Shown here: piece by piece, positions 28,228 through 36,926 of the stretch
Numbering within the stretch: position 1 is the first letter of the stretch
How the letters are laid out: each line of letters opens with the position of its first letter
Assembly: GCF_000970345.1 (NCBI RefSeq)
Contig: NZ_LAQU01000007.1
Coordinates: forward strand, 1 to 64,000
From: Robbsia andropogonis
Lineage (GTDB): Bacteria; Pseudomonadota; Gammaproteobacteria; Burkholderiales; Burkholderiaceae
Length of the DNA stretch: 64,000 bases
Direction: 5' to 3'
Program-made: the position numbers and the translations under genes
The notes under the pieces: model-generated
Seen by the model: the letters and a program-made list of their open reading frames with translations, nothing else
What the model was told of the DNA's origin: nothing
Databases searched by the model: none

Positions 28228-29376
28228 ATGAACAAGGCAACGACTTCCGATTCGTATTCCTATGTAAATCGTCGTCCATTCCTGCGTCGCGCCGCCGGTG
28301 CATTGGCGATGTCGCTTGCCGGCGTGGCGTGGTGGTCGATGGCCGCGCATGCGGCCGTTGCGGCACCCACCGCGCCGGCGACGGAACTGTATCCGGGCGA
28401 GGCCACCCTCTATTCAAAGGCCGCTGAGGAAGGCATGGTGGTGTCATTCGATACGGGGCCGGAGTGGGCAAATTGGAAGGCGCTGTTCGCGGAGTTCAAG
28501 CGCCGATATCCGAAGGTCGAGATCACGTACAACGATATCGGTTCAGCCAACACCGTGGTGGCGTTGGACAAGGCGCGCCGCCGTCCGCAGGCGGATACCG
28601 CGTATTACTTCGCCGCGTCCGCCCTGGATGCGGTAAAGGCGGATGTGGTCGCGCCATTCAAGCCAGTCAACTTCGACAAGCTGCCAGATGTGTTTCGTGA
28701 TCCCCAGGGCAGGTGGTTCGCGATTCATTCGCTGAATGTTGCATTGCTTGTCAATCGTAAGCTGGTCAAGGACGTTCCGCGAGGTTGGAATGACTTATTG
28801 AAGCCGGAGTACAAGAATGCGGTCGTCTACCTGGATCCGCGCTCGACGGGGCAGGGGCAGGTTGCCGTGTTCGCTGCCGCGTACGCATATGGCGGCAGCG
28901 TCGATAATCCGAAACCGGGCACTGACTACTTCGGCAAATTGAAGCAAGCGGGGAATGTCTTGCGTGTGGAGGGCACCACACCCTATGCAAAATTCCTGAA
29001 AGGCGAGATCCCGATCCTGATCGGATACGAGAATGACGGCCTGAAAGCGAAGTACACCGATGGCATGGGTGATGCCGTGGAGGTGGTGATTCCGAAAGAG
29101 GCGTCCGTATCGGCGCCTTATGCGATCAGTTTGGTAAAGAACGCGCCGGACCCTTACGCTGCGCGGTTGTGGATGAATCTGATCATGAGCAATGTCGGAC
29201 AGGCCTTGTTTGCGCAAGGCTATGTGCGACCCTCGGTTCCCAATGTCGCGCTGTCGGACGATATCCGCGCGAAAATGCCCGATGCACCGCAAGTGCATCC
29301 CCTGGATGTGTCGAAGGCGGCGGCGCAGAAGGCCAATGTCGATAAGTGGTGGGCGCAGGCCGCGCTCGCGAATTGA
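28228..29376 (+). CDS. ABC transporter periplasmic binding protein (family 1, Tat-type signal)
   Basis: A 382-residue extracellular solute-binding protein. The N-terminus has a twin-arginine-like motif NRRPFLRR followed by a hydrophobic stretch and cleavage near AHA. The mature fold has VVSFDTGPEWANWKALFAEF and GWNDLLKPEYKNAVVYLDPR, as in iron, phosphonate, thiamine or sugar-phosphate binding proteins of the FbpA/PotD cluster. The tyrosine pair that ligates iron in FbpA is not evident, so a small organic ligand is more likely. It serves the two permeases in the operon. Confidence 0.88.
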   Translation: MNKATTSDSYSYVNRRPFLRRAAGALAMSLAGVAWWSMAAHAAVAAPTAPATELYPGEATLYSKAAEEGMVVSFDTGPEWANWKALFAEFKRRYPKVEITYNDIGSANTVVALDKARRRPQADTAYYFAASALDAVKADVVAPFKPVNFDKLPDVFRDPQGRWFAIHSLNVALLVNRKLVKDVPRGWNDLLKPEYKNAVVYLDPRSTGQGQVAVFAAAYAYGGSVDNPKPGTDYFGKLKQAGNVLRVEGTTPYAKFLKGEIPILIGYENDGLKAKYTDGMGDAVEVVIPKEASVSAPYAISLVKNAPDPYAARLWMNLIMSNVGQALFAQGYVRPSVPNVALSDDIRAKMPDAPQVHPLDVSKAAAQKANVDKWWAQAALAN

Positions 29377-29390
29377 GCCCGGGTGCATCG

Positions 29391-30224
29391 ATGAAGACTA
29401 CGGGCCTCGGCACCACGGGTATCGTTCGACGATGGGGCGTCGTGCCTGCTGCCTTGATGTTGCTTGTATTCCTGATCCTGCCGATCGGGTCGCTGGTCTT
29501 GGCTGCCACGCAAGGGCACGGTGCCGCGTTTGTCGATGTGTTCCGCGATCCGCTTGTGCTTCTTGCGCTGGGTCAGTCTTTGCTGCTGGCTACGGCTGCA
29601 GGGACGGTATCGGTCGCGGTAGGTTTGCCATTGGCCGCCTGCCTTGCATCGATGTCCGTAAATCGTCGTCGTCTGCTGATGGCCGTTCTCGGCGTGCCCT
29701 TGGCGTTCTCCGGGTTGGTGGTCGCCTACGGTTTTATCTTGTCCTTCGGACGCGCTGGTTTTGTGACCTCCTTGCTGGCGATGGCCGGTGCCGACCCGGC
29801 CCGCGTGGGTGCCTGGATCTATAGTGCCGCCGGACTTGTCGTCGCGTACGCCTATTACCTCATACCCCGGGTGGCGTTGTTGCTTTACCCAACGGTGGCG
29901 AATCTGGATCGTCGCCCTTTGGATGCCGCGATGACGTTAGGCGCGCCGCCATGGCGCGCGTTGCTGGATGTGGTATTGCGCGAGCTGTGGCCGTCAATCC
30001 TGGGTGCATGGTGTCTGGTGACATCGATCGCGGTGGGAACGTATGGCACCGCACTCGCGTTAGCGGGTACGCAGATCACGATTCTGCCGTTGCTGATGTA
30101 TATGAAACTTTCGGATGGACAGACGGATTTCTCTCAGGTCGCGGCGTTGTCCCTGGTGCTGATGGCGGTCTGCATGTGCGTCCTTGCTATTGGAGAAAGC
30201 GTTGCGAGACGACCCCACGCCTGA
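29391..30224 (+). CDS. ABC transporter permease (PotB/PhnU-like)
   Basis: A 277-residue inner-membrane subunit starting after the binding-protein gene. Six membrane segments are visible, beginning LMLLVFLILPIGSLVLA, and the EAA loop is DAAMTLGAPPWRALLDVVLR. ATG 29391 is chosen over a frame starting inside the binding-protein gene; GGGTG lies just upstream. It pairs with the permease at 25877-26935 to form a heterodimeric channel. Its end overlaps the start of the SLOG gene by 23 bases. Confidence 0.9.
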   Translation: MKTTGLGTTGIVRRWGVVPAALMLLVFLILPIGSLVLAATQGHGAAFVDVFRDPLVLLALGQSLLLATAAGTVSVAVGLPLAACLASMSVNRRRLLMAVLGVPLAFSGLVVAYGFILSFGRAGFVTSLLAMAGADPARVGAWIYSAAGLVVAYAYYLIPRVALLLYPTVANLDRRPLDAAMTLGAPPWRALLDVVLRELWPSILGAWCLVTSIAVGTYGTALALAGTQITILPLLMYMKLSDGQTDFSQVAALSLVLMAVCMCVLAIGESVARRPHA

Positions 30225-30858
30225 AAAGGTCAAGGACGCGGTGCAGTCTGGTGAAGCGCCAGGCGCATTCATCGAGGTGCCGCTACCGGCGCCGCTGCGG
30301 CATTTGAGCGAAGCGGCGCGGCATGCGCTCCATGCGTTGCGCGCCCGGCAGCAAGGTCTCGGCGTGGCGCTGCCGCACACGATGCCCTTGGCGCTGATCG
30401 GTCCGCGCGAGGCGAGCGATTCGCATAGAGCGCATGCGACATTGCTCGGTGCCGCGTGCGGGTTTGCTGGGTTGCCGGTACTGTGTGGTGGCAAGTCCGG
30501 CGTGATGGAAGCGGGCGCCGCCGGGGTGCGTTCGGCGGATGGCATTGTGGTGGGATTGCTGCCGGAGGACACTGCCGACGCCGCCAATCCGTATCTTAGT
30601 GTCGCGTTGCCCACCGGACTTGGCATCACCCGGAATGCATTGATCGCGCGGGCCGCATTGTGCCTGGTCGCGGTGGGGGGAGGCTTGGGGACGCTGTCCG
30701 AGATGGCGCTCGGTCTGCAATGGGGCAAGCGCGTATGCACGCTCGACGGGGCACCCCAGATAGAGGGAGTCGAGCGCTTTGATAAAGCGGACGCATTGAT
30801 CGCGCGTTTGATGATGGATCTCGCGAACGCGCCCCGCAATGTGGCCGTACTGGATTAA
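30202..30858 (+). CDS. SLOG-superfamily protein (TIGR00725/LOG-like)
   Basis: A 218-residue Rossmann-like protein with the SLOG nucleotide-binding signatures GGKSGVMEAGAAGVRSADG and GGGLGTLSEMALGLQWGKRV. Relatives include LOG cytokinin-type nucleotide hydrolases, DprA and uncharacterised TIGR00725 proteins. TTG 30202 is chosen because GGAG sits six bases upstream; it overlaps the permease gene by 23 bases. The first ~50 residues precede the recognised fold. Being the last gene of an importer operon suggests the transported solute or its product is a nucleotide-like or phosphoribosyl compound, which is speculative. Confidence 0.82.
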   Translation: MRDDPTPEKVKDAVQSGEAPGAFIEVPLPAPLRHLSEAARHALHALRARQQGLGVALPHTMPLALIGPREASDSHRAHATLLGAACGFAGLPVLCGGKSGVMEAGAAGVRSADGIVVGLLPEDTADAANPYLSVALPTGLGITRNALIARAALCLVAVGGGLGTLSEMALGLQWGKRVCTLDGAPQIEGVERFDKADALIARLMMDLANAPRNVAVLD

Positions 30859-31005
30859 CCGACGATTTTTCTTCCTCGTTCGCTTCTTTTCATACGGGAG
30901 ACTGAGCCGAAGTGAATGCCCCTCGCTTCCAAAGAAGCCGAGATGTTGCCTTTGACATACGCATGTCATCTGAAACAACTACTTACAGGGTTTTCACTGG
31001 CTAAC

Positions 31006-31011
31006 TTGACA
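31006..31011 (+). promoter_or_regulatory. Perfect -35 hexamer upstream of the 68-residue gene
   Basis: TTGACA lies 66 bases before the ATG of the small gene, in an A+T-rich stretch. A good -10 box at 16-18 bases is not seen, so only the -35 half is convincing. Confidence 0.3.
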
Positions 31012-31076
31012 CTTCAATTTTGTTACGATTGGTACGGTCAAAGATAGGGTCGCGTGTCGGCCAATAGGATCTCACC

Positions 31077-31283
31077 ATGAACGACTCAATGTTCTCACGT
31101 CTGATGAAGCGCGTTTTCGCGGGCGAGTACGCTGCTATGCAGCGCGAACATGACATCGATATCACGGCGTTTCCGCTACAGCCTACGTCCGTGCCGATGG
31201 TCTCCACCCTGTCCGCGCCCCTGGTTCAGCGTGCCGCGGTTGGGCAGGTGCACCCGTCACAGCGCGCCACCACCGCGCATTGA
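31077..31283 (+). CDS. Small hypothetical protein
   Basis: A 68-residue frame starting MNDSMFSRLMKRVFAGEYAA. AGGA sits seven bases before the ATG and an A+T-rich promoter-like region precedes it, which supports real translation. No family, membrane segment or signal is recognised. It ends six bases before the convergent YihY gene stop. Similar short proteins with a basic N-terminal helix and polar tail are common lineage-specific genes in Burkholderiaceae, but I cannot name one. Confidence 0.45.
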   Translation: MNDSMFSRLMKRVFAGEYAAMQREHDIDITAFPLQPTSVPMVSTLSAPLVQRAAVGQVHPSQRATTAH

Positions 31284-31288
31284 CACAA

Positions 31289-32182
31289 TTAGCGCGATAA
31301 CGCCGGTTCGCCGGCGAATCGTCCGTCGAGTCGTTCGAACTCGGCAATGATCTGCGCGCCGAATAGCAGCAAGGTGGCGAGCGCTTCCAGGCTAAACAAG
31401 ACGACAATCGAAGTCGTCAGCGAGCCATATACGACGCTGACCTGCGACAACGTCGCGAAATACCACACCAGAAAGTGCCGGGTGATTTCCCACAAGATGG
31501 CCGCGATGATCGCGCCTAGCAGGGCGTCGTTGAAGAAAGGCCTTCGCGCGGGCAGTACAAGGTAGATCGCTGTCAGCACACATACTTCCCCGCCCAGCCC
31601 CAGCAGGTAGAGTGTGGTGCGCGTCGCCCCACCCAGCGGGATGTGATACCCCAACAGTTCCACGCCATTCGCGCCAATTGCTTCCAGGCCACTGGAAACA
31701 AACGTAATGATCAAGACACCTGCCCCCAGGCAAATACTGCAGAAATAGGGCAGCAATGCCGACATTACGGCATGACGACGCTGCACCGTGACACGGTGTG
31801 TGAAGATCACTGCCATCGCTTTTTCCAAGACGGTGAAGGCGAGTGAACTGAAGAAAATCATCGTTGCAAGCAGCAGCCAGCCTAGCACCCCCCGATGCTG
31901 TACAAAGGCGTCCAGTTCGCGGACGACCGCGCGCGCCTGGCCCGGCACCAGCCATTCCAGCAAATGCCGCAGCGTATCGAGCAGCATCGCGCGCGGGACA
32001 AAGTGCGACAGGCCGATAACGATCAGGATCATCAGCGGCACGATCGACAGCAGTGCGTAGTAGGCGACCGCGCCTGCCAGCAGCAGCCCCTGGTTATCCT
32101 TGAAATGCCTTGCGGCGTCCCAGGCGAACCGCACCGGATGCCGACCGACTCGTCGCAAATTGGTTCCCAGGCGCGTAAGCAT
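31289..32182 (-). CDS. YihY/BrkB-family inner-membrane protein
   Basis: A 297-residue protein with six predicted helices. The family pattern AYYALLSIVPLMILIVIGLS is in the first membrane segment, and the C-terminal part has YGSLTTSIVVLFSLEALATL followed by GAQIIAEFERLDGR, as in YihY/UPF0761 proteins once annotated as ribonuclease BN. ATG 32182 is chosen for the GGAGG five bases upstream. Function in this family is unsettled; a transport or envelope role is likely. A second, longer family member lies at 39046-40548. Confidence 0.9.
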   Translation of the reverse strand: MLTRLGTNLRRVGRHPVRFAWDAARHFKDNQGLLLAGAVAYYALLSIVPLMILIVIGLSHFVPRAMLLDTLRHLLEWLVPGQARAVVRELDAFVQHRGVLGWLLLATMIFFSSLAFTVLEKAMAVIFTHRVTVQRRHAVMSALLPYFCSICLGAGVLIITFVSSGLEAIGANGVELLGYHIPLGGATRTTLYLLGLGGEVCVLTAIYLVLPARRPFFNDALLGAIIAAILWEITRHFLVWYFATLSQVSVVYGSLTTSIVVLFSLEALATLLLFGAQIIAEFERLDGRFAGEPALSR

Positions 32183-32311
32183 CGCTGCCTCCGATGGGGA
32201 TGGGGTGAGGCCACCAGCGCAATACGCGTGCCTGCGCACGCGCGACGAGAACGCGAGGAGAAATGGCGTTGCATAACAAGAATGCAATCACACTAATGTG
32301 GTATTCTATTC

Positions 32312-32321
32312 TGGTATACCA
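32312..32321. promoter_or_regulatory. Perfect palindrome, candidate FadR-type operator
   Basis: TGGTATACCA is a perfect 10-bp palindrome placed immediately before the start of the GntR-family gene, with a partial copy TGGTATTC 13 bases upstream. It fits the T-N-G-T...A-C-N-A pattern of FadR-subfamily operators and would give autorepression. Confidence 0.6.
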
Positions 32322-32338
32322 ATGTGGAATGCAATGTG

Positions 32339-33034
32339 ATGCACCAGTCGGATCTTATTTTTGAGAAATTGCGCGAGATGATCCTGACGCTTGCGTTGCG
32401 GCCCGGGGAGCAACTCTCCGAGCGCACGCTTGAGGCGCAGCTCGATGGATCGCGAACGCCCATTCGTGCCGCGTTGATGCGTCTCGAAAATGAGGATCTG
32501 GTCCAACGAGACACGCGGGGGTGGCGCGTGACGCCCATCGATACCGGTGAGCTGACGTTGCTATCCGAATATCGCGAAGCCATCGAAGTGACTGGTGTAC
32601 GTGCAGCGTGCGAACGCGCGACGGATCAGGACGTCGCCGCGGTCATCGTGCGTCTCGACCGGGTCCGCGATATCTGCAATGCGATCGAACCGGCTGAACA
32701 GTGGCGTGATCAATGGCATCGCGCAGGCACGGACTTTCACATCGAACTGGCCCGTTTGAGTGGCAATCCTTTTATCGTGAAATCCATCGAGCGAGTCATG
32801 ACCCGTCTGGCGCGGGTGCGATGGCTCGAAGTATCCACCCCGGCACGTCGTGAACAAAGCTGGCAGGAGCACAAGGCCATTGTTACTTTGATTCAGGCCC
32901 GACGTGCGGATGACGCGGCACAGGCCGCTTCGCGGCACATCCGTGATACGCATGACCGATTATTGCGGTCGCTGCGTGAAGATCGTCAGTATCTGCGTGC
33001 ACAAGGCCTTGCTGTCGACGACACGCTACGCTGA
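32339..33034 (+). CDS. GntR-family regulator, FCD (FadR) type
   Basis: A 231-residue regulator: winged helix LIFEKLREMILTLALRPGEQ then SERTLEAQLDGSRTPIRAAL, and an FCD domain with metal-type residues (DFHIELARLSGN...EHKAIVTLIQAR). ATG 32339 is chosen; a GTG at 32324 is possible, and neither has a strong ribosome-binding site. The operator-like palindrome at 32312-32321 overlaps the start region. The MFS exporter gene 121 bases downstream on the same strand is a plausible target. Confidence 0.9.
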   Translation: MHQSDLIFEKLREMILTLALRPGEQLSERTLEAQLDGSRTPIRAALMRLENEDLVQRDTRGWRVTPIDTGELTLLSEYREAIEVTGVRAACERATDQDVAAVIVRLDRVRDICNAIEPAEQWRDQWHRAGTDFHIELARLSGNPFIVKSIERVMTRLARVRWLEVSTPARREQSWQEHKAIVTLIQARRADDAAQAASRHIRDTHDRLLRSLREDRQYLRAQGLAVDDTLR

Positions 33035-33155
33035 AGCAAAAATTGCATCGCGGTTCGGCATGACCTGTCGCAACTGATCACGCCGTTCCGGATCTCTCTC
33101 ACTTGCTGATTATGGCGTCCGCATCGCGGATGTCCTCGAACAGGATAAATACATC

Positions 33156-34574
33156 GTGTCCCGCAACACTCCCTTGTCCCAGGGATCTTCTGCTTTACCG
33201 CCAGCCGATAGCGCCGCGTCGACGAACCTTTCCGTCAATGGTCGGTGCGTATCGGTCGATGCTCCGACCGGTTCGATAGCGCATACACCGGTCGAGCCTC
33301 CGGGAGAGACTTTCAATCCGGCATGGCGCCGCAATCTGGCGGTCTGCGTGTTCGGCTCGTTCACGACGCTGATCGCAATGACGTTGCTGCTGCCGTTCCT
33401 GCCATTGTATGTCCAGGAGCTCGGCGTGCAGGAACCTGCGGCCATTGCTCGGTGGTCGGGCCTGGCGTTTGGCGCGACCTTCTTTGGTGCTGCGGTGTTG
33501 TCGCCGGTGTGGGGGCATTTGGCTGACAAATACGGCCGCAAGCTGATGATGATCCGCGCCAGCCTCGGGATGGCGATCACCATGTCCTTGCTTGGCATGG
33601 TGCACGACGTCTGGCAACTGACGGGCCTGCGGCTGCTGGCCGGCATTCTTGGAGGCTATGCCTCCGGCTCGATGATCCTGGTGGCAACCCAAACGCCGAA
33701 GGCGCGCGTGGGGTGGGCTCTCGGTACGCTTTCGTCGGGCATCATGTTTGGCAATCTGGTCGGGCCGCTGATTGGAGGGGTGCTGCCAAAATGGATTGGC
33801 ATCCGTTGGACGTTTATTGCCGCGGGTGGCGTCATCTTTATCGCGTTCCTCGCCACCACTTTTCTGATCAAGGAAGATCCACAGCGACGAAAGCCGAAGG
33901 CGGGTAAGGAAACGGTGGCGTCTGGCGATCAGACACGACTGGCGCACCGCAAGGAGGGATGGGCGGCCATCCCGCAAAAGGGGCCCGTGGTGGCAATGCT
34001 TGTAACCGGGATGTTGCTGATGTTCGCGAATATGTCGATTGAACCGATCATCACGTTATTCGTCGCGCAACTGGTGGATACGTCACAGGTGACGGTCGTG
34101 TCCGGGCTGACGATGTCCGCCGCGGCGTTGGGCAGCGTCCTGTCGGCGTCGCGCCTTGGCAAGCTCGCGGACCGCGTTGGCCACTGGCGCGTGATCATCG
34201 GTTGCATGACCGCCGCTGCGATCCTGCTCGTACCGCAGGCTTTCGTGCAGACGGCGTGGCAACTGGTACTGCTGCGCTTCATGATGGGCTTGGCGCTTGG
34301 AGGCTTGCTGCCGTGCGTCGCCAGCGTGATTCGACATCGTGTGCCCGCGCATGTGGCAGGCAGCATGCTGGGCTATTCGACATCGTCGCAATACGCCGGG
34401 CAAGTCACCGGGCCGCTGGCGGGAGGCCTGATCGGCGGAGCATTGGGCATGCGTTCCGTGTTCCTGGGAACCGCCGCACTGATGGCAGTGAGCGCCGCCA
34501 TGAATGTGTTCTTGTCAAAACGCTATGCATTGCCGGTGCCCGCATCGGCGCGAGAAGACGTCGCATCGCCATGA
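33156..34574 (+). CDS. MFS exporter (MdtG-like, DHA1)
   Basis: A 472-residue transporter with a polar ~55-residue N-terminal tail, then twelve hydrophobic segments. Motif A is GHLADKYGRKLMMIRASLGM between helices 2 and 3, with a second-half copy GKLADRVGHWRVIIG. The overall pattern (SPVWGHLADKYGR, GLRLLAGILGGYASG) matches MdtG-type drug exporters. GTG 33156 follows AGGA at about ten bases. Substrate unknown; the preceding GntR gene may regulate it. Confidence 0.9.
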   Translation: MSRNTPLSQGSSALPPADSAASTNLSVNGRCVSVDAPTGSIAHTPVEPPGETFNPAWRRNLAVCVFGSFTTLIAMTLLLPFLPLYVQELGVQEPAAIARWSGLAFGATFFGAAVLSPVWGHLADKYGRKLMMIRASLGMAITMSLLGMVHDVWQLTGLRLLAGILGGYASGSMILVATQTPKARVGWALGTLSSGIMFGNLVGPLIGGVLPKWIGIRWTFIAAGGVIFIAFLATTFLIKEDPQRRKPKAGKETVASGDQTRLAHRKEGWAAIPQKGPVVAMLVTGMLLMFANMSIEPIITLFVAQLVDTSQVTVVSGLTMSAAALGSVLSASRLGKLADRVGHWRVIIGCMTAAAILLVPQAFVQTAWQLVLLRFMMGLALGGLLPCVASVIRHRVPAHVAGSMLGYSTSSQYAGQVTGPLAGGLIGGALGMRSVFLGTAALMAVSAAMNVFLSKRYALPVPASAREDVASP

Positions 34575-34667
34575 CGCGGGACCGTCTTCGGTGAGGCCAG
34601 GCGCAATGCGTCGCTGTTACATCTGTGACCGCCACTGTAAGGCAAGTCATCCCGAAATAGGCGATCA

Positions 34668-34683
34668 TGTTCACACATGAACA
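34668..34683. promoter_or_regulatory. 16-bp palindrome upstream of the RcnB-like gene
   Basis: TGTTCA-CACA-TGAACA is a perfect inverted repeat ending 18 bases before the ATG at 34702. Its position near the ribosome-binding site fits a repressor site or translational hairpin; the binding protein is unknown. Confidence 0.4.
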
Positions 34684-34701
34684 AGATGCAAGGAGCGGAA
34701 C

Positions 34702-35097
34702 ATGAAATCGAAAGCCATCGCGTTGTTGCTGGCATCGGCTCTCGCGGGTACGTCGGTGGGCGCCTTCGCGCAAAGTGGTCCGGGACCGGACGATCATCGC
34801 GGACCGGACCAACATGGTGGCCCGGGACACGCCGGTCCTCAAGGCGGCCCGGATGGTGGCCCGAGAATGCACGCGGATGATCACGGTGGCCGGGGTCCGG
34901 TGCCGCACAGCGATTGGCGTCGCGGCCAACGTTTGCCGGACGATTACCGGGGCGATCGCTATGTTATCAACGACTGGCATGCGCACGGTCTGCGCCAGCC
35001 ACCGCGTGGCTATCAATGGCGTCAGATCAATGGTGACTATGTACTCGTCGCCGTGGCGACGGGCGTTATCTCCAGCATTATTCTCTCGACGCACTAA
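34702..35097 (+). CDS. RcnB-family periplasmic protein
   Basis: A 131-residue exported protein: Sec signal MKSKAIALLLASALAGTSVG, cleaved after AFA, a Gly/Pro/His/Asp-rich middle (about 25-68) and the RcnB C-terminal domain (RGQRLPDDYRGDRYVINDW, PPRGYQWRQINGDYVLVAVA). Family members act in nickel/cobalt homeostasis or envelope stress; the His/Asp-rich linker here could bind metals. AAGGAGCGGAAC precedes the ATG. It is 52 bases upstream of the ArsB-like permease on the same strand. Confidence 0.88.
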   Translation: MKSKAIALLLASALAGTSVGAFAQSGPGPDDHRGPDQHGGPGHAGPQGGPDGGPRMHADDHGGRGPVPHSDWRRGQRLPDDYRGDRYVINDWHAHGLRQPPRGYQWRQINGDYVLVAVATGVISSIILSTH

Positions 35098-35149
35098 CCC
35101 GGGAACACCGCGTGATGCGATTGGCGACATGGTTTCATAAGGGAGTTGC

Positions 35150-36559
35150 ATGCCGACCAGTGTGATCTGGTGTGTGATCGTATTGTCGATCGTTGGTGTG
35201 ATGACGAGACCGCTGCGTTTGCCCGAGGCCGTATTTGCGTTGGGCGGCGCGGCGGTTTTGTGCTTGGGCGGCGCGCTTTCCTGGCCGATGGCGGGACAGG
35301 CCGTGCTAAAAGGCATGGACGTGTACCTGTTCCTGACAGGCATGATGCTGGTTTCCGAGATAGCGCGACAGACCGGTGTGTTCGACTTCGTTGCCGAGCA
35401 CGCGGCGCGACGCGCGCGCGGTAGCGCTTACCGTCTGCTATGGCTGGTGTACGCCGTGGGGGTTGTGGTCACGGCACTAATGTCGAACGATGCGACCGCC
35501 GTCGTATTGACGCCTGCCGTGCTTGCCGCCACGCGCGCGTCAAAGGTCCGCGAGCCGCTGCCCTATCTGTACGCCTGCGCCTTTGTCGCCAATGCGGCGA
35601 GTTTCGTCTTGCCCATCGCCAATCCGGCGAACCTCGTTGTCTTTCAAAATCACATGCCGCCGCTGGGAGCCTGGCTGGTACGCTTTGCCTTGCCGTCGCT
35701 GCTGTCGATTGGTCTGACCTATGGCGCATTGCGCTTCACGCAACGCGTGGCATTGCGTAATGCATTCAGCGATAACGCGGAACGACCCGGGCGAGACAGC
35801 AAGAGAAATCGGTCGCAGGGCGTAATGGCAGGCAATGACGCCAGCAAGCCGGATACCGGGGCGCGGGATGCGCCAGGACAGACCCTGTCCGTGACTGGCC
35901 GCTGGGCCGTGGCCGGCATTGCCGCCCTGGTTGTCGTCATGCTGACGGCTTCGGCGTGCGACGTCGAACTTGGCGCCCCCACGGCAGCCTGCGGTTGCCT
36001 CGTGCTGGCAATCGTGACGCTCGCGGCACGAAAGCGTCGCCCTGGCGGCGACGCCGATCCATTCCGTGTCACCGACGTACTGCGAGGTGTGTCCTGGGGC
36101 GTGTTGCCGTTAGTGGCAGGGCTTTTTGTGCTGGTGGAAGCATTGGCGCAGACCGGTGTATTGCACGTTGCGGGAACGTGGCTGAAACAGCGGGTACAAG
36201 ACGGATCGCTGTCAAATCAGGCGGTGGTGGCGGCCGGTGTGGGTATCGTCACGGCATTGCTCGGCAATGTCGTCAATAATCTCCCGGCCGGTCTCGTCGC
36301 CGGAACCGTTCTGGGTCAGGCGCACGCGCCAACCCTGATCGCAAGCGCGGTGGCAATCGGTATCGATCTGGGGCCGAACCTATCGGTCACAGGCTCGCTC
36401 GCGACGTTGCTCTGGCTGACTGCGTTGCGACGCGAAGGATTGCATGTGAGCGCCTGGTCTTTTCTGCGCGTCGGGGCGGTCGTGATGATCCCCGCGTTAC
36501 TGGCCGCGCTGGCCGGTCTCGTGCTGCAGGACATTCTAGTTAGCATGCTGACGGCCTGA
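35150..36559 (+). CDS. ArsB/NhaD-family permease (ion transporter superfamily)
   Basis: A 469-residue inner-membrane protein with about eleven hydrophobic segments. The motifs LMSNDATAVVLTPAVLAATR and NAASFVLPIANPANLVVF, repeated in the second half as LLGNVVNNLPAGLVAG and GIDLGPNLSVTGSLATLLWL, are those of the arsenite exporter ArsB and its relatives. A hydrophilic loop interrupts it at about 205-245. No ArsR or ArsC gene is adjacent, so the substrate could be another anion. Start ATG follows AAGGGAGTTGC. Confidence 0.87.
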   Translation: MPTSVIWCVIVLSIVGVMTRPLRLPEAVFALGGAAVLCLGGALSWPMAGQAVLKGMDVYLFLTGMMLVSEIARQTGVFDFVAEHAARRARGSAYRLLWLVYAVGVVVTALMSNDATAVVLTPAVLAATRASKVREPLPYLYACAFVANAASFVLPIANPANLVVFQNHMPPLGAWLVRFALPSLLSIGLTYGALRFTQRVALRNAFSDNAERPGRDSKRNRSQGVMAGNDASKPDTGARDAPGQTLSVTGRWAVAGIAALVVVMLTASACDVELGAPTAACGCLVLAIVTLAARKRRPGGDADPFRVTDVLRGVSWGVLPLVAGLFVLVEALAQTGVLHVAGTWLKQRVQDGSLSNQAVVAAGVGIVTALLGNVVNNLPAGLVAGTVLGQAHAPTLIASAVAIGIDLGPNLSVTGSLATLLWLTALRREGLHVSAWSFLRVGAVVMIPALLAALAGLVLQDILVSMLTA

Positions 36560-36849
36560 GTTTTTCTCTCCTGACTGTGTCCGTCTTTGCATCCACAGTG
36601 CGAACCCGAGGCCCCATACCAGGCAGGTGCCCATCGGGCGGGTGTGGCGTTTGCATGTGAGGCTCTCATCGGGAGTACGCCCAGGCAATATGATTGTCTA
36701 GGCATTTCGCACCCATTGCGAAAAACCTGTGAATTATTAAAAGCAGGAGTCATTTTTGCAACCATTTAAAAATGCCGGGATTTAAAAAAATACATTAAAT
36801 TCAGTGCATTAGTGATTGCTTTGGCAGCATGGCACGGCAGCGGTCGCAC
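36560..36849. other. Intergenic region upstream of motA, no gene seen
   Basis: About 290 bases, A+T-rich toward its right end (36730-36820), with no credible gene. It precedes the sigma-28-like promoter of motAB. Confidence 0.5.
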
Positions 36850-36876
36850 TCAAGTTTTGCCCTTTCTGGTCGTAAT
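36850..36876 (+). promoter_or_regulatory. Sigma-28 (FliA)-like promoter for motAB
   Basis: TCAAGTTT (36850-36857), an 11-base spacer and GTCGTAAT (36869-36876) match the flagellar class 3 pattern TAAAGTTT-N11-GCCGATAA at most positions, 50 bases before motA. Confidence 0.6.
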
Positions 36877-36926
36877 CCGAGTATCAAGGCGTTGCCTGAA
36901 TCCTTTTTGCTTTGGAAGGTGCATGA

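Noticed and set aside
34405-35343. 312-residue minus-strand open frame
   Set aside because: It overlaps the MFS and RcnB-like genes in antisense and is Arg/Thr/Val repeats of no known fold.
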